From Mucilaginibacter sp. PPCGB 2223 (GTDB taxonomy: Bacteria; Bacteroidota; Bacteroidia; Sphingobacteriales; Sphingobacteriaceae), in the NCBI RefSeq assembly GCF_001705515.1, contig NZ_MDJS01000001.1, positions 1,116,001-1,180,000 on the forward strand: 64,000 bases of DNA, in the 5' to 3' direction. How positions within the stretch are numbered: the stretch's first letter is position 1; each line of letters opens with the position of its first letter. A program made the translations under genes and the position numbers. The notes under the pieces are model-generated. The model ran no database searches. It was not told the DNA's origin and was given only the letters and a program-made list of their open reading frames with translations. Positions 25,083-33,925 of this stretch are shown here, in pieces.

Positions 25083-25122
25083 AGACCTCTTTTTCCAAAA
25101 AACGGAAAAGAGGTCTTATTTT
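25083..25122 (+). terminator. Terminator of rnpB
   Basis: GACCTCTTTTTCC pairs with GGAAAAGAGGTC (ending 25114), followed by T-rich sequence. Confidence 0.88.
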
Positions 25123-25236
25123 TCTATACTTCTCAAAACATAAGCCTGTAAATGTTGTTAAAAGGTTAAATCACCAAAAGTGTTTAATTTACTATACATT
25201 TTATTTTAACTTAGCAGTTAATACAACGACGACCTT

Positions 25237-26610
25237 ATGGCTAAAATCCTGATAATTGATGATGAACGCGCTATCCGTAATACACTCCGTGAAATTTTAG
25301 AATACGAAGATTACCAGGTTGATGACATAGATAACGGTATTGATGGTTTGGAGATGATGCAGAAAACCGACTACGATCTGGTTTTATGCGATATCAAAAT
25401 GAACCGGATGGATGGTATGGAAGTACTGTCGGAAGGGTTGGCGCTAAGGCCCGATCTGCCGTTTATCATGATATCGGGCCACGGTACGGTCGAGACCGCC
25501 GTTGAGGCCAGCAAAAAAGGCGCGTTCGATTTTATTTCGAAACCACCCGATCTGAACCGTTTACTCATTACGGTACGCAACGCGCTCGATCGCGGGTCGC
25601 TGGTTACCGAAACCAAGGTTTTAAAACGCAAAGTATCAAAAACAAGGGAGATTTTAGGCGAATCGCAGGCAATATCTAAGATCAAGGAAACTATCGACCG
25701 GGTTGCCCCTACTGATGCCCGGGTATTGATCACTGGTGCAAACGGCAGCGGAAAAGAGCTGGTAGCCCGCTGGCTGCACGAAAAATCGCACCGCAACAAC
25801 GCACCGCTGATCGAGGTAAACTGTGCGGCTATCCCGTCTGAACTGATCGAGAGCGAACTGTTCGGCCACGAAAAAGGTTCGTTTACTTCGGCTATCAAGC
25901 AACGTATAGGCAAATTCGAGTCGGCCAGCGGAGGTACTTTGTTTTTGGATGAGATCGGCGATATGAGCCAGTCGGCCCAAGCTAAAGTACTGCGCGCCCT
26001 ACAGGAGAACAAGATAACCCGCGTAGGAGGCGAAAAAGAAATAGATGTTGACGTTCGCGTGATAGCTGCAACCAACAAAGACCTGCTTAAAGAGATCGAA
26101 GCCGGTAACTTCCGTATGGACCTGTACCACCGCCTGAGCGTGATCCTGATCCATGTGCCGCCGCTGACCGAACGCCGGGACGATATCGGCATCCTGTCGC
26201 AAAGTTTTTTAGAGGAAATTTGCAGCGAGTATGGCATCCCGGTAAAGAAAATATCAGAAGCCGGGCTGGAAGCACTGAAAGCCTTACCCTGGACGGGTAA
26301 CATCCGTGAGCTGCGCAACATGATCGAACGTTTGATCATCCTGAGCGATAAAGTAATTACCGATGCTGAGGTGCGGTCGTTCGCCAATCCTTCGGCGCCT
26401 GTTACTGCCAATACCAATACAATTGCCCAGCCCGATTTTGATCAGTTTAAAAACTTCCAGGAGTATAAGGATTTTGCCGAGCGTGAGTATATCAAATTCA
26501 AACTCGAAAAAAATAACTGGAACGTATCAAAAACTGCCGATGATATCGATATACAGCGCAGCCACCTGTACAGCAAGATCGAGAAGTACGCTTTAAAGCG
26601 GGGGGAATAA
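25237..26610 (+). CDS. Sigma-54-dependent response regulator, NtrC family
   Basis: 457 aa. Receiver domain with phosphoacceptor Asp52 (LVLCDIKMNRMDG) and KPPD near 107. The AAA+ domain has Walker A GANGSGKE (about 167), ELFGHEKGSFTSA where most family members have GAFTGA (about 214), Walker B GGTLFLDEIGDMS and the arginine-finger region. A Fis-type HTH closes the protein (WNVSKTADDIDIQRSHLYSKI). It should activate sigma-54 promoters after phosphorylation. No histidine kinase is adjacent, so its partner is elsewhere. The Ser substitutions in the sigma-54 contact loop are conservative. Confidence 0.93.
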   Translation: MAKILIIDDERAIRNTLREILEYEDYQVDDIDNGIDGLEMMQKTDYDLVLCDIKMNRMDGMEVLSEGLALRPDLPFIMISGHGTVETAVEASKKGAFDFISKPPDLNRLLITVRNALDRGSLVTETKVLKRKVSKTREILGESQAISKIKETIDRVAPTDARVLITGANGSGKELVARWLHEKSHRNNAPLIEVNCAAIPSELIESELFGHEKGSFTSAIKQRIGKFESASGGTLFLDEIGDMSQSAQAKVLRALQENKITRVGGEKEIDVDVRVIAATNKDLLKEIEAGNFRMDLYHRLSVILIHVPPLTERRDDIGILSQSFLEEICSEYGIPVKKISEAGLEALKALPWTGNIRELRNMIERLIILSDKVITDAEVRSFANPSAPVTANTNTIAQPDFDQFKNFQEYKDFAEREYIKFKLEKNNWNVSKTADDIDIQRSHLYSKIEKYALKRGE

Positions 26611-26698
26611 TGGCCCCTCCCAAACCCTCCCCGGTAGGGAGGGCTTAAAAATGGTGTTAAAGTCTCCCCTTCTGGGGGAGATTTAGAGGGGGCTTCTT
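26611..26698. repeat. Palindromic intergenic repeat, C-rich family copy 2
   Basis: Starts at the regulator stop and contains CCCTCCCGG-type and TCTCCCCTTCTGGGGGAGA hairpins, then GATTTAGA and GGGGCT as at 10185-10262. It runs into the 3' end of the convergent DUF983 gene and supplies that gene's stop codon (26683-26685). Confidence 0.75.
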
Positions 26699-27093
26699 TC
26701 CCGATGGTAATGCAAGCCCGGGGTTAACCAGTGCAGCAAAGCCACGCGGGAGTACCTGAAATTGAACGGTGATAAGATAACCGAAGCCGACAGTGCCAGT
26801 CCCACGTATAACCAGGGGTTCATACTGCCCGTCAGTACCGACGTAGCCACACAAACAGTCACCATTTCGGCAACGTTCAGGGCATAGCTCACAAACATGG
26901 CCACATAAAAATAGCCCGGTTCGCGTTCGTATGTCAGGCCGCAATGGCTGCAGGTTTTGTTCATTTTTTGTGAATGGAAGCCGTACATGCTATTGGCGAA
27001 TAGATTACCCTGGCGGCAGCGCGGGCATCTGGCGTGTACGATGGCCGGCCAGGCGGCTAATTTGATCTGTGGTTTATCTGTAGTATTCATCAT
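26683..27093 (-). CDS. DUF983 family membrane protein
   Basis: 136 aa. The N-terminal zinc-ribbon-like part has HARCPRCRQGNLF and CSHCGLTYEREPGYFYVAMF, the DUF983 hallmark. Two membrane segments follow (YALNVAEMVTVCVATSVL and LYVGLALSASVILSPFNF). The start overlaps the AraC stop in ATGA, so the two are translationally coupled. The final residues (RERSPL) are encoded by the adjoining palindromic repeat. Function of the family unknown. Confidence 0.87.
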   Translation of the reverse strand: MMNTTDKPQIKLAAWPAIVHARCPRCRQGNLFANSMYGFHSQKMNKTCSHCGLTYEREPGYFYVAMFVSYALNVAEMVTVCVATSVLTGSMNPWLYVGLALSASVILSPFNFRYSRVALLHWLTPGLHYHRERSPL

Positions 27094-27998
27094 GTTGATT
27101 TTAAAGTGTTCTTTCTGAATTCTTCGGGAGTGGTGCCGGTTAATTTCTTGAAAAACTTGGTGAAATAAGAGTTATCGCTAAAGTTCAATTGGAGCGCTAC
27201 ATCGGCAATGCTCAATTGCGGATTGGTAAGCATCCGCTTGGCTTCCAGCAGCACCCGGTTACGGATCACCTCCCCTGCCTGCATACCCAGCAGATCTTTA
27301 CACAAGGCATTGAGGTGGTTGGGCGTGATGTAAAGCAGTTGCGCATAATCCTTTGGATGCTTAAGCTCGGTATAATGCTGTTCTATCAGTTTTTGGAAGC
27401 TTTTGAGCAAAGTATAATTATACGATGCGGCTCCCTTAATTTCGATAACGCCTTGCACCCTGCTGATGTTGATAAACAATTGCAGCATCAGTGTGCGCAG
27501 CATATCTGTTGCCATTGCCTGGGTCAAAGCCGCCTCTTTGATGATCAGTTCAAAAACATCAGTTACCTGCTGGTGAACATCTTCAGGCAGGTCGATCACC
27601 GCAGATTTCAAATCGCCGGAAAAAAAAAGAAAGCTATCCAGGTATTCGGGCCGCAATAAAAACGACTGGAAAAACGAGGTGGAGAAATTGATAATATAGC
27701 CATCGGCGAAACCTTCAAAATCCCAGCTATGCACCTGCCCGGGTATCATAAAGTATACCTGGAAAGGTTTTACTGTAAACGTTTCAAAATCAATGGTGTG
27801 CGTGCCTGCGCCTTTGGTAAAAAGTACCAGGTGATAGAAAGAGTGCCTGTGCGGGAAGACCATGCTCTTATGCTCTTCGAGATATGGCGCAAACCGGCTT
27901 ACGAGCACATCATCCTGTTTACCAGGTGCTAACGAACAAATATCGTATATGGGATAGCTTTGTAACATCGAAACAAATTTAGGTACTATTATATCCAT
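27090..27998 (-). CDS. AraC family transcriptional regulator
   Basis: 302 aa. The N-terminal cupin-like sensor has FPHRHSFYHLVLFTKGAGTHTIDF and YFMIPGQVHSWDFEG. The C-terminal pair of HTH motifs (AQLLYITPNHLNALCKDLLG and SIADVALQLNFSDNSYFTKFFKKLTGTTPEEFR) is canonical AraC/XylS. Effector unknown. Divergent from the aldo/keto reductase gene, a plausible target, and coupled to the DUF983 gene. Confidence 0.9.
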   Translation of the reverse strand: MDIIVPKFVSMLQSYPIYDICSLAPGKQDDVLVSRFAPYLEEHKSMVFPHRHSFYHLVLFTKGAGTHTIDFETFTVKPFQVYFMIPGQVHSWDFEGFADGYIINFSTSFFQSFLLRPEYLDSFLFFSGDLKSAVIDLPEDVHQQVTDVFELIIKEAALTQAMATDMLRTLMLQLFINISRVQGVIEIKGAASYNYTLLKSFQKLIEQHYTELKHPKDYAQLLYITPNHLNALCKDLLGMQAGEVIRNRVLLEAKRMLTNPQLSIADVALQLNFSDNSYFTKFFKKLTGTTPEEFRKNTLKST

Positions 27999-28151
27999 AA
28001 TTATGGTATTTATCTAAGCTTTAGTGGTACTATTCAACGATTGAATGCTTTTACTCAACAAGTGCATCATACTTTTCTCATTTTCAGATATCCTGCTTTA
28101 TAAATGCTTAAAAGGCCATAAATTAGCATCACGAACCAAACATCTGCAACT

Positions 28152-29171
28152 ATGAAATACAACTTTTTCGGTAATACAGGCTTATTGGTATCCGAACTCT
28201 GTTTCGGTACCATGACTTTCGGCGGTAAGGGCATGTGGGAAGCCATAGGCAAAATTCAACAGGCCGAAGTGAACGATCTGATGAAGACCGTGATCGATTC
28301 CGGTATCAACTTTATCGATACGGCCAACGTTTACTCTTACGGCGAATCGGAAACTTTGCTGGGACAATCCATCATCGATAATGGCATTAACCGGCACGAC
28401 CTGGTCATAGCAACCAAAGTTCGCGGAAAAATGAGCGAAAGCAAAAACAATATGGGCTTGTCGCGCTACCATATTTTCCAGTCGGTTGACGAAAGCCTGA
28501 AACGGTTACAGTTGGATCATATCGACATTTTGTATGTCCACGGCGTCGATCCGAAAACACCTGTTGAAGAAACCATGCGTGCTTTAAACGATATTGTACT
28601 GACAGGAAAAGTACGCTATATTTCTGTATGTAACTGGCCGGCATGGATGGTAATGAAGGCACAAGGTATTGCCGCTTTACACGGGTGGAACAAGTTTGAA
28701 GGCCTGCAATACTATTACAGCCTGGCCGGGCGCGATATCGAGCGCGAAGTATTACCCATGGCAGCCGATCAAAAACTGGCCGTAATGCCATGGAGCCCGC
28801 TGGCAGGCGGTTTCCTTTCGGGAAAATACACCCGTAATTCCACAAAAAGTGGTGCTAACCGCCGGGATAACTTTGATTTTCCGCCGGTAAATAAGGAAAA
28901 AGCCTACGATATCATTGATGTCATCGTCGAAACCGGCAAAAGCCACAATGTTTCGGCAGCGCAGATAGCTTTGGCCTGGGTACGCCAGCAACCGGGCATT
29001 ACCAGTACCATTATAGGTGCGAAGACGGCAGACCAATTGCAGGATAACATCAAATCCATTGAGATTACGCTTAGCGCAGACGAACTGAAACGCATCGACG
29101 AAGTAAGCGCATTATCAAAAGAATACCCCGGTTGGATGGTCGAAAGGCAATCGGCGGACAGGGAGTCGTGA
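28152..29171 (+). CDS. Aldo/keto reductase
   Basis: 339 aa NADPH-dependent oxidoreductase. MKYNFFGNTGLLVSELCFGT opening, FIDTANVYSYGESE with catalytic Asp and Tyr, VIATKVRG with catalytic Lys, HIDILYVHGVDP with catalytic His, and the C-terminal cofactor loop TSTIIGAKTADQLQDN. Most like the AKR11/YajO-type general reductases. Substrate unknown. Divergent from the AraC regulator. The stop TGA is the first three bases of a palindromic repeat. Confidence 0.9.
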   Translation: MKYNFFGNTGLLVSELCFGTMTFGGKGMWEAIGKIQQAEVNDLMKTVIDSGINFIDTANVYSYGESETLLGQSIIDNGINRHDLVIATKVRGKMSESKNNMGLSRYHIFQSVDESLKRLQLDHIDILYVHGVDPKTPVEETMRALNDIVLTGKVRYISVCNWPAWMVMKAQGIAALHGWNKFEGLQYYYSLAGRDIEREVLPMAADQKLAVMPWSPLAGGFLSGKYTRNSTKSGANRRDNFDFPPVNKEKAYDIIDVIVETGKSHNVSAAQIALAWVRQQPGITSTIIGAKTADQLQDNIKSIEITLSADELKRIDEVSALSKEYPGWMVERQSADRES

Positions 29172-29252
29172 GCCCGGAGCCTGAAGTCTTGAGCCAAAAG
29201 TATTTTAGTTTTTTGACTCAAGACTCTATACTAAGGACTTTAGACTGGAAAC
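29169..29252. repeat. Palindromic repeat between convergent genes, GAGCCCGGAGCC family
   Basis: AGTCTTGAGCCAAAA (29185-29199) and TTTTGACTCAAGACT (29211-29225) pair at 14 of 15 positions around an AT-rich loop. Flanking words GAGCCCGGAGCC and AGTCTAAAGTCC resemble the in-gene repeat at 12583. Contains the stop codons of both convergent genes; could act as a two-way terminator. Confidence 0.75.
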
Positions 29253-30239
29253 AGCATACTCCACCTGCTCGGGGTGCACATCCAGATGCAGCACAAAGCG
29301 GATTCGGTGCTTGTCGGTAGCATTGGCTTTGATACCTTTTTCTGCGAGTTTTTTAAGCACGGGTTCCGCAGGTTCTACAGTATCAAATAACAAGATATTG
29401 GTATCGGCAGGTATTACGTTACTTATCCAGGGCAGTTTGGCAAGTTCTGCACCCAGTAACGCGGCATGTGCATGGTCGATCTTCAAACGCTCCACATGAT
29501 GATCGAGCGCATAAATTCCGGCCGCAGCCAAGAAGCCTGCCTGGCGCATCCCGCCGCCCATTACCTTACGGATACGGCGCGCATATTTAATGGTTTCTTT
29601 GCTGGCCAACAGTACCGAGCCGACAGGCGCACCTAATCCTTTGGACAGGCATACCGAAATACCATCAAAGTATTGCCCGTAATCGGCAGCCTTATCGCCC
29701 GTGTGCACCAGGGCATTAAAAATCCGTGCACCATCAAGATGCAGCTTTAAACCGCGTTCTTTACATAATTGAGCAATGGGCGCTATCTGCGAAAGCGTAT
29801 AACAGCTGCCGCCGCCTTTGTTTACGGTATTCTCCAGAACAACCAAACTGGTATGCGGAAAGTGGATATTCTCGGCATTGATCTCCGGTTCTATCATTTC
29901 TGCGGTCAGTATGCCACGATCGCCGTATAACAGCCTTGTCGAAACGCCTGAATTAAAAGCGATGCCTCCGCCTTCGTAACGGTACACGTGCGCTGTTTGA
30001 TCGGCTATCAGTTCGTCAAGCGGTTGGGTAAAACATTTGATGGCTATCTGGTTGGTCATCGTCCCCGACGGGCAGAACAGGCCGGCTTCCATGTTAAACA
30101 TAGCCGCGAGTTTGGTTTCGAGAGCGTTTATGGTTTCGTCTTCTCCGAAAACATCGTCGCCAACTTTGGCATTCATCATGGCTTCCAGCATAGCCGGAGT
30201 AGGCTTGGTAACGGTATCGCTCCTTAAATCAACAATCAT
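29226..30239 (-). CDS. Low-specificity L-threonine aldolase
   Basis: PLP enzyme cleaving threonine or allo-threonine to glycine and acetaldehyde. 337 aa from MIVDLRSDTVTKPTPAMLEA; the longer reading to 30269 lacks an ATG. GDDVFGEDETINALE, CPSGTMTNQIAIKCF, LKLHLDGARIFNALV and SVCLSKGLGAPVGSVLLAS (PLP Lys) are all family blocks. The final residues SSLKSLV are encoded within the palindromic repeat at the 3' end, so the natural C-terminus has been replaced or extended. Confidence 0.92.
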   Translation of the reverse strand: MIVDLRSDTVTKPTPAMLEAMMNAKVGDDVFGEDETINALETKLAAMFNMEAGLFCPSGTMTNQIAIKCFTQPLDELIADQTAHVYRYEGGGIAFNSGVSTRLLYGDRGILTAEMIEPEINAENIHFPHTSLVVLENTVNKGGGSCYTLSQIAPIAQLCKERGLKLHLDGARIFNALVHTGDKAADYGQYFDGISVCLSKGLGAPVGSVLLASKETIKYARRIRKVMGGGMRQAGFLAAAGIYALDHHVERLKIDHAHAALLGAELAKLPWISNVIPADTNILLFDTVEPAEPVLKKLAEKGIKANATDKHRIRFVLHLDVHPEQVEYAVSSLKSLV

Positions 30240-30340
30240 TGTAGTAATAACTTGGTGTCTGTCGCCCAATTTTAGGTATTTAATTTGTATTTGCAGCCGT
30301 TTTTATAATTTTACCCAACCTTTATCTCAAACCTGTTACA

Positions 30341-30772
30341 ATGAAAGCTCCTAAAGAAATGATCACCCTTGGTGGTTTACAGTTGAATTTTCTGTTAGAT
30401 GGCGATGATACCGACAACCAGATGGTGATGTTCGAATTCAGCATCAAGCCTGGCTCAAAAGTACCCGTGGCTCATTACCACGTCGACGTCGACGAAGCCA
30501 TTTACGGACTGGAAGGCACCATGACCTCGATTGTTGACGGGCAAACTGTCGAGACCGGCCCCGGCGATCGTTTGTTTATTACCCGCGGGCAGACCCATTA
30601 CCACGATAATTTTACCGACAAAGAAACAAAAGTACTTTGCATACTTACCCCGGCATCGATCGGCCCCGCTTATTTCAGGGAGTTAAAAGCAGTAATTGTT
30701 CCGGGTACGCCTCCCGACCCGAAAATAATCGGTGAGATTATGCTGCGCCACGGGCTGATACCTGCCACCTAA
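30341..30772 (+). CDS. Cupin domain protein
   Basis: 143 aa single-domain cupin. Motif 1 PVAHYHVDVDEAIYGLEGTM gives His, His and Glu metal ligands and motif 2 GPGDRLFITRGQTHYHDNF gives the third His. No signal peptide. Substrate or regulatory role cannot be told from sequence. Divergent from threonine aldolase. Confidence 0.87.
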   Translation: MKAPKEMITLGGLQLNFLLDGDDTDNQMVMFEFSIKPGSKVPVAHYHVDVDEAIYGLEGTMTSIVDGQTVETGPGDRLFITRGQTHYHDNFTDKETKVLCILTPASIGPAYFRELKAVIVPGTPPDPKIIGEIMLRHGLIPAT

Positions 30773-30849
30773 TTGTAATTTGGCCGTTACCCAAACAATA
30801 TTTAAGCAGTTTTGGTGTTTATCACTGCATATAACAATTGATTATTACG

Positions 30850-31560
30850 ATGAAAATTTGGATACTTTCATTCGCATGTACCTTATTGCTGGCCGTTAAT
30901 GCTAACGCGCAAATGTTTGGCGGTAATTTTAAGCAAGGTTACTACTATGATATCAACGGGCAAAAGGTTGAAGGGCTGATCAACGAAAACACTTCGGGCA
31001 AAGGCCCTGTACCTAATGAGGGCTATATTATCTTCAAAGAGAACGATAAAGCCGAAAAGCAAAAACTGAGCGCCAGTATGATACATGGCTTCGTGGTTGG
31101 TGTTGACAGCTTTATTGTGGCACGGGCGCCGCGCGTGGGCGCATGGTCAAAATACGATATGGACTTTTTACGTGTGGTGATCAACGATACTACGAAATTG
31201 TTTACCATTAATGGCAGCGAGCGCGGTAAAGAAGGCCGTGGCGGCGGTGTACGACCTTCTGTATCAACAGGTTTAGGCATTGGCGGCGGCTACGGTGGCG
31301 GCATTGGCATGGGGCTTTCGCTGGGCAGCGGCTTATTTGGCGGTGGTGGTGGCAGTACCCACGCCGTTTACTACTACGGATCGGGAGTGGGCGATATGGT
31401 CGAAATAACCAAACAAAACTTTGTTGCCGCAATGACCGAGGTTTTAGCAGCCGAACCCGAAGCCGTGAAAAAGGTAGTCGACAAAAAATATAAACTTGGC
31501 GATATGGAGGCCCTGCTTAAATACTACAATCAATTGCGCGAAGAACACGGCAACAAGTAA
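30850..31560 (+). CDS. Secreted protein with Gly-rich segment, unknown function
   Basis: 236 aa from the ATG at 30850; a TTG four codons earlier is less likely. Signal peptide MKIWILSFACTLLLAVNANA before QMFGG. YYYDINGQKVEGLI and YIIFKENDKAEKQKLSASMI form a beta-rich domain. Residues about 130-175 are very Gly-rich, made of GGGYGGGIGMG-type runs. The C-terminus is a charged helix. Family not recognised. Confidence 0.75.
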   Translation: MKIWILSFACTLLLAVNANAQMFGGNFKQGYYYDINGQKVEGLINENTSGKGPVPNEGYIIFKENDKAEKQKLSASMIHGFVVGVDSFIVARAPRVGAWSKYDMDFLRVVINDTTKLFTINGSERGKEGRGGGVRPSVSTGLGIGGGYGGGIGMGLSLGSGLFGGGGGSTHAVYYYGSGVGDMVEITKQNFVAAMTEVLAAEPEAVKKVVDKKYKLGDMEALLKYYNQLREEHGNK

Positions 31561-31617
31561 CTAATATACAAGGGTTTTACTAACTTTACTTATCAGTTTT
31601 TTAGTAAATCCCTTACC

Positions 31618-32106
31618 ATGAAAATACCTTTCCTGCCTGCGGCAGTAGTGACAACTGTCATGCTATTGTTTGCCTTTAAACCGCAACCGCTTGCTTCGCA
31701 GTTAATCATCAGGCATCATTTCGAAGCGCTAAACAAACACGACCTGGTTGAGTTAGCTAAAGACTACGCCGGGAATGCTAAAGTACGATCGGCCAGCTGG
31801 GATGGCAACCACATCGGCCCCGAAGCTGTTACCGAAGCTTATGCCCGTTACTTTCATACCTCGCCCGATTTAAAATACACCATAACCGACGTAATTTATA
31901 GCGATACTTCGGCGGTGATCAGCTATACGTCAACAGGTACCATGATCAATCTCGAGGGCGGTTCGCCGGCTTATATGCAGGGTAAACGGTATACCCTCAA
32001 TAACTGTACGGTAATGCATATCAAGGCAGGTAAAATTGTTGATGAGGCTACCTATTTCGACCAGGTATCATTTTTACGGCAAATGGATTTCTTTAACCAG
32101 AAATGA
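31618..32106 (+). CDS. SnoaL-like (NTF2 fold) exported protein
   Basis: 162 aa. Hydrophobic N-terminus (LPAAVVTTVMLLFAF) probably a signal. LIIRHHFEALNKHDLVELAKDYA, GPEAVTEAYARYFHTSPDLKYTI and CTVMHIKAGKIVDEATYFDQVSFLRQM match the SnoaL/nuclear transport factor 2 pattern. The catalytic role, if any, is unknown. Confidence 0.8.
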   Translation: MKIPFLPAAVVTTVMLLFAFKPQPLASQLIIRHHFEALNKHDLVELAKDYAGNAKVRSASWDGNHIGPEAVTEAYARYFHTSPDLKYTITDVIYSDTSAVISYTSTGTMINLEGGSPAYMQGKRYTLNNCTVMHIKAGKIVDEATYFDQVSFLRQMDFFNQK

Positions 32107-32115
32107 TTAAGCCCG

Positions 32116-32148
32116 TTTCGGTACGAATTTACATTATGCCTATCTTTG
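32116..32148 (+). promoter_or_regulatory. Promoter of queG
   Basis: TTTC (32116-32119), 21-nt spacer, perfect TATCTTTG (32141-32148). With the box-to-start distance seen at rnpB, transcription would begin at about 32153-32155, on the start codon itself. Confidence 0.6.
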
Positions 32149-32153
32149 CATAA

Positions 32154-33089
32154 ATGCTGCAAAATAAAGCCAACTATACCAAACTGATCAAAAACTGGGC
32201 CCGCGAGCTTGGCTTTATGGATTGCGGCATAGTACAGGCCGGTTTCCTGGAAGAGGAAGCTCCCAGGCTCGAAGCCTGGCTCAACAATGGTTTCCATGGC
32301 GAGATGCAGTACATGGAAAACCACTTTGATAAACGCCTCGATCCGCGTTTATTAGTTGATGGGGCAAAATCGGTCATCAGTTTAAGCCTTAATTATTATA
32401 CATCCGATCAGCAAGCTGACGAAGGTGCACCGCGTATTTCAAAATACGCTTATGGTGCTGATTATCACCATGTAATTAAAGACAAATTAAAGCAATTACT
32501 TCAGCTGATTACCGATAGCATCGGTGAAGTTAATGGCCGGGTGTTTGTCGATTCGGCACCGGTATTAGACAAGGCCTGGGCAAAAAAAGCCGGCTTGGGC
32601 TGGATTGGTAAAAACGCCAATCTCATTAATAAAAACGCCGGATCGTTTTTCTTTTTGGCCGAGCTGATCGTCGATCTGGAGTTGGAGTACGACGTTCTAC
32701 CTACAGCCGATCATTGCGGCACCTGTACCCGCTGTATAGATGCCTGCCCTACCGAGGCTATTGTTGGCCCCTATTTGGTGGATGGCAGCAAGTGCATCTC
32801 ATACCTCACCATCGAACTTAAAAACGAAATCCCCACGGCTTTTAAGGATAAAATGGATGGTTGGATGTTTGGCTGCGATGTTTGCCAGGATGTTTGTCCA
32901 TGGAACCGCTTTTCGGTAACGAACCAGGAGCCTGCTTTCAAGCCGCATCCGGATCTGCTTGGCATGACCAAACAGGATTGGGAAGAAATTACCGAAGACA
33001 CCTTTAAAAAAGTGTTCAAGGGTTCGGCTGTTAAACGCACCAAATACAGCGGTCTCAAACGAAATATCCAATTCATTAAGCCATGCTGA
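32154..33089 (+). CDS. queG: Epoxyqueuosine reductase
   Basis: Last step of queuosine tRNA modification: reduces epoxyqueuosine, using cobalamin and 4Fe-4S clusters. 311 aa, the short form without C-terminal HEAT repeats. ISLSLNYY and [18 protein letters not shown] are conserved N-terminal blocks; [25 protein letters not shown] carries the catalytic Asp. The cluster motifs are [16 protein letters not shown] (about residue 187) and [10 protein letters not shown]. Overlaps the next gene by 7 bp. Confidence 0.94.
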   Translation: MLQNKANYTKLIKNWARELGFMDCGIVQAGFLEEEAPRLEAWLNNGFHGEMQYMENHFDKRLDPRLLVDGAKSVISLSLNYYTSDQQADEGAPRISKYAYGADYHHVIKDKLKQLLQLITDSIGEVNGRVFVDSAPVLDKAWAKKAGLGWIGKNANLINKNAGSFFFLAELIVDLELEYDVLPTADHCGTCTRCIDACPTEAIVGPYLVDGSKCISYLTIELKNEIPTAFKDKMDGWMFGCDVCQDVCPWNRFSVTNQEPAFKPHPDLLGMTKQDWEEITEDTFKKVFKGSAVKRTKYSGLKRNIQFIKPC

Positions 33090-33925
33090 AAGTTTTATTG
33101 GCGAGCATACTCCTTATCGCATTAAACGCACAGGCTCAGACCTTAAAAATAAGGGGTAGAAAACCCGCTGCACTAAATGGCAGTCAATTTGCGGCATCGA
33201 TCAGTGATACCGGGATCAATCTTGCAAAACGCGAAAAAATCATTTTTAAAGCCATCAAAAAGGGGAACGTACCTGAGTTTTACCGCAAACTCGTATTGGT
33301 TACCGACAGCGCAATGATTGACAATAAACCTGCTAAGATCAGTTATTACACCATTCCCGACTATATCGCCATAGGCACCGACACCGATTACTTTTACTGC
33401 CCCATGACGCCGGCTTTGGCACAGCGTGTGGCTAACAAGCTTAAATGCAGCTTGCCTACACGCAAAATGGTAAACGCCATCTATGCAACCGCGTCTATCA
33501 AACTGTCACCAATGCCTCTACTTCCGGGTCCGGCTATGACAACGGTGCCGGTGTTCGTCCATCATAATGAAATCGTGAGGCGGCAGCTGGACAGTTTAGG
33601 TAATCAATTGATGCACGGCGCTTTAGTTGCAGGCGATAAAAAGGATGTGATCATCTCCAACCGGATATATAATGACACTTCGGCCTTTCATGTCGTAATT
33701 TACGGCTGGCATAAAAAAAGTGGTAAAGCTATACAACCCCTGTATGCACGGCACCTCAGCTCCTGGGCCGATTACAGCCACGGTATTCGTTTAATACAAC
33801 GCACGGTATGGGTTAACGGTAAAAAAACGAGCATAAAAAAGGTGCTCCGTTCAGAGCACCTTAATGTTTTATTAAGCGACGAAGGGCCGATCAAAAAACC
33901 CTTTTACCCTACCCACGTAAACTGA
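33083..33925 (+). CDS. Exported protein of unknown function (280 aa)
   Basis: Signal peptide [18 protein letters not shown] before QTLKI. Contains [43 protein letters not shown] and a Trp/His-containing segment ([20 protein letters not shown]). It resembles secreted proteins of unknown role seen in many Bacteroidota and Myxococcota. The start overlaps the end of queG, which implies translational coupling. Codons near 33835-33860 also form the terminator of the convergent exonuclease gene. Confidence 0.78.
   Translation: MLKVLLASILLIALNAQAQTLKIRGRKPAALNGSQFAASISDTGINLAKREKIIFKAIKKGNVPEFYRKLVLVTDSAMIDNKPAKISYYTIPDYIAIGTDTDYFYCPMTPALAQRVANKLKCSLPTRKMVNAIYATASIKLSPMPLLPGPAMTTVPVFVHHNEIVRRQLDSLGNQLMHGALVAGDKKDVIISNRIYNDTSAFHVVIYGWHKKSGKAIQPLYARHLSSWADYSHGIRLIQRTVWVNGKKTSIKKVLRSEHLNVLLSDEGPIKKPFYPTHVN
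33835..33860 (-). terminator. Exonuclease gene terminator embedded in the convergent CDS
   Basis: GGTGCTC (33841-33847) and GAGCACC (33854-33860) form a perfect 7-bp stem with a 6-nt loop; on the minus strand it is followed by TTTTTT. It lies 65 bp past the exonuclease stop, inside codons of the gene on the other strand. Confidence 0.8.

Noticed and set aside
25371-26417. 348-codon open frame on the minus strand opposite the NtrC-type gene
   Set aside because: It is a shadow of a clearly conserved gene in the other direction; its translation is Ser/Arg-rich with no motif.
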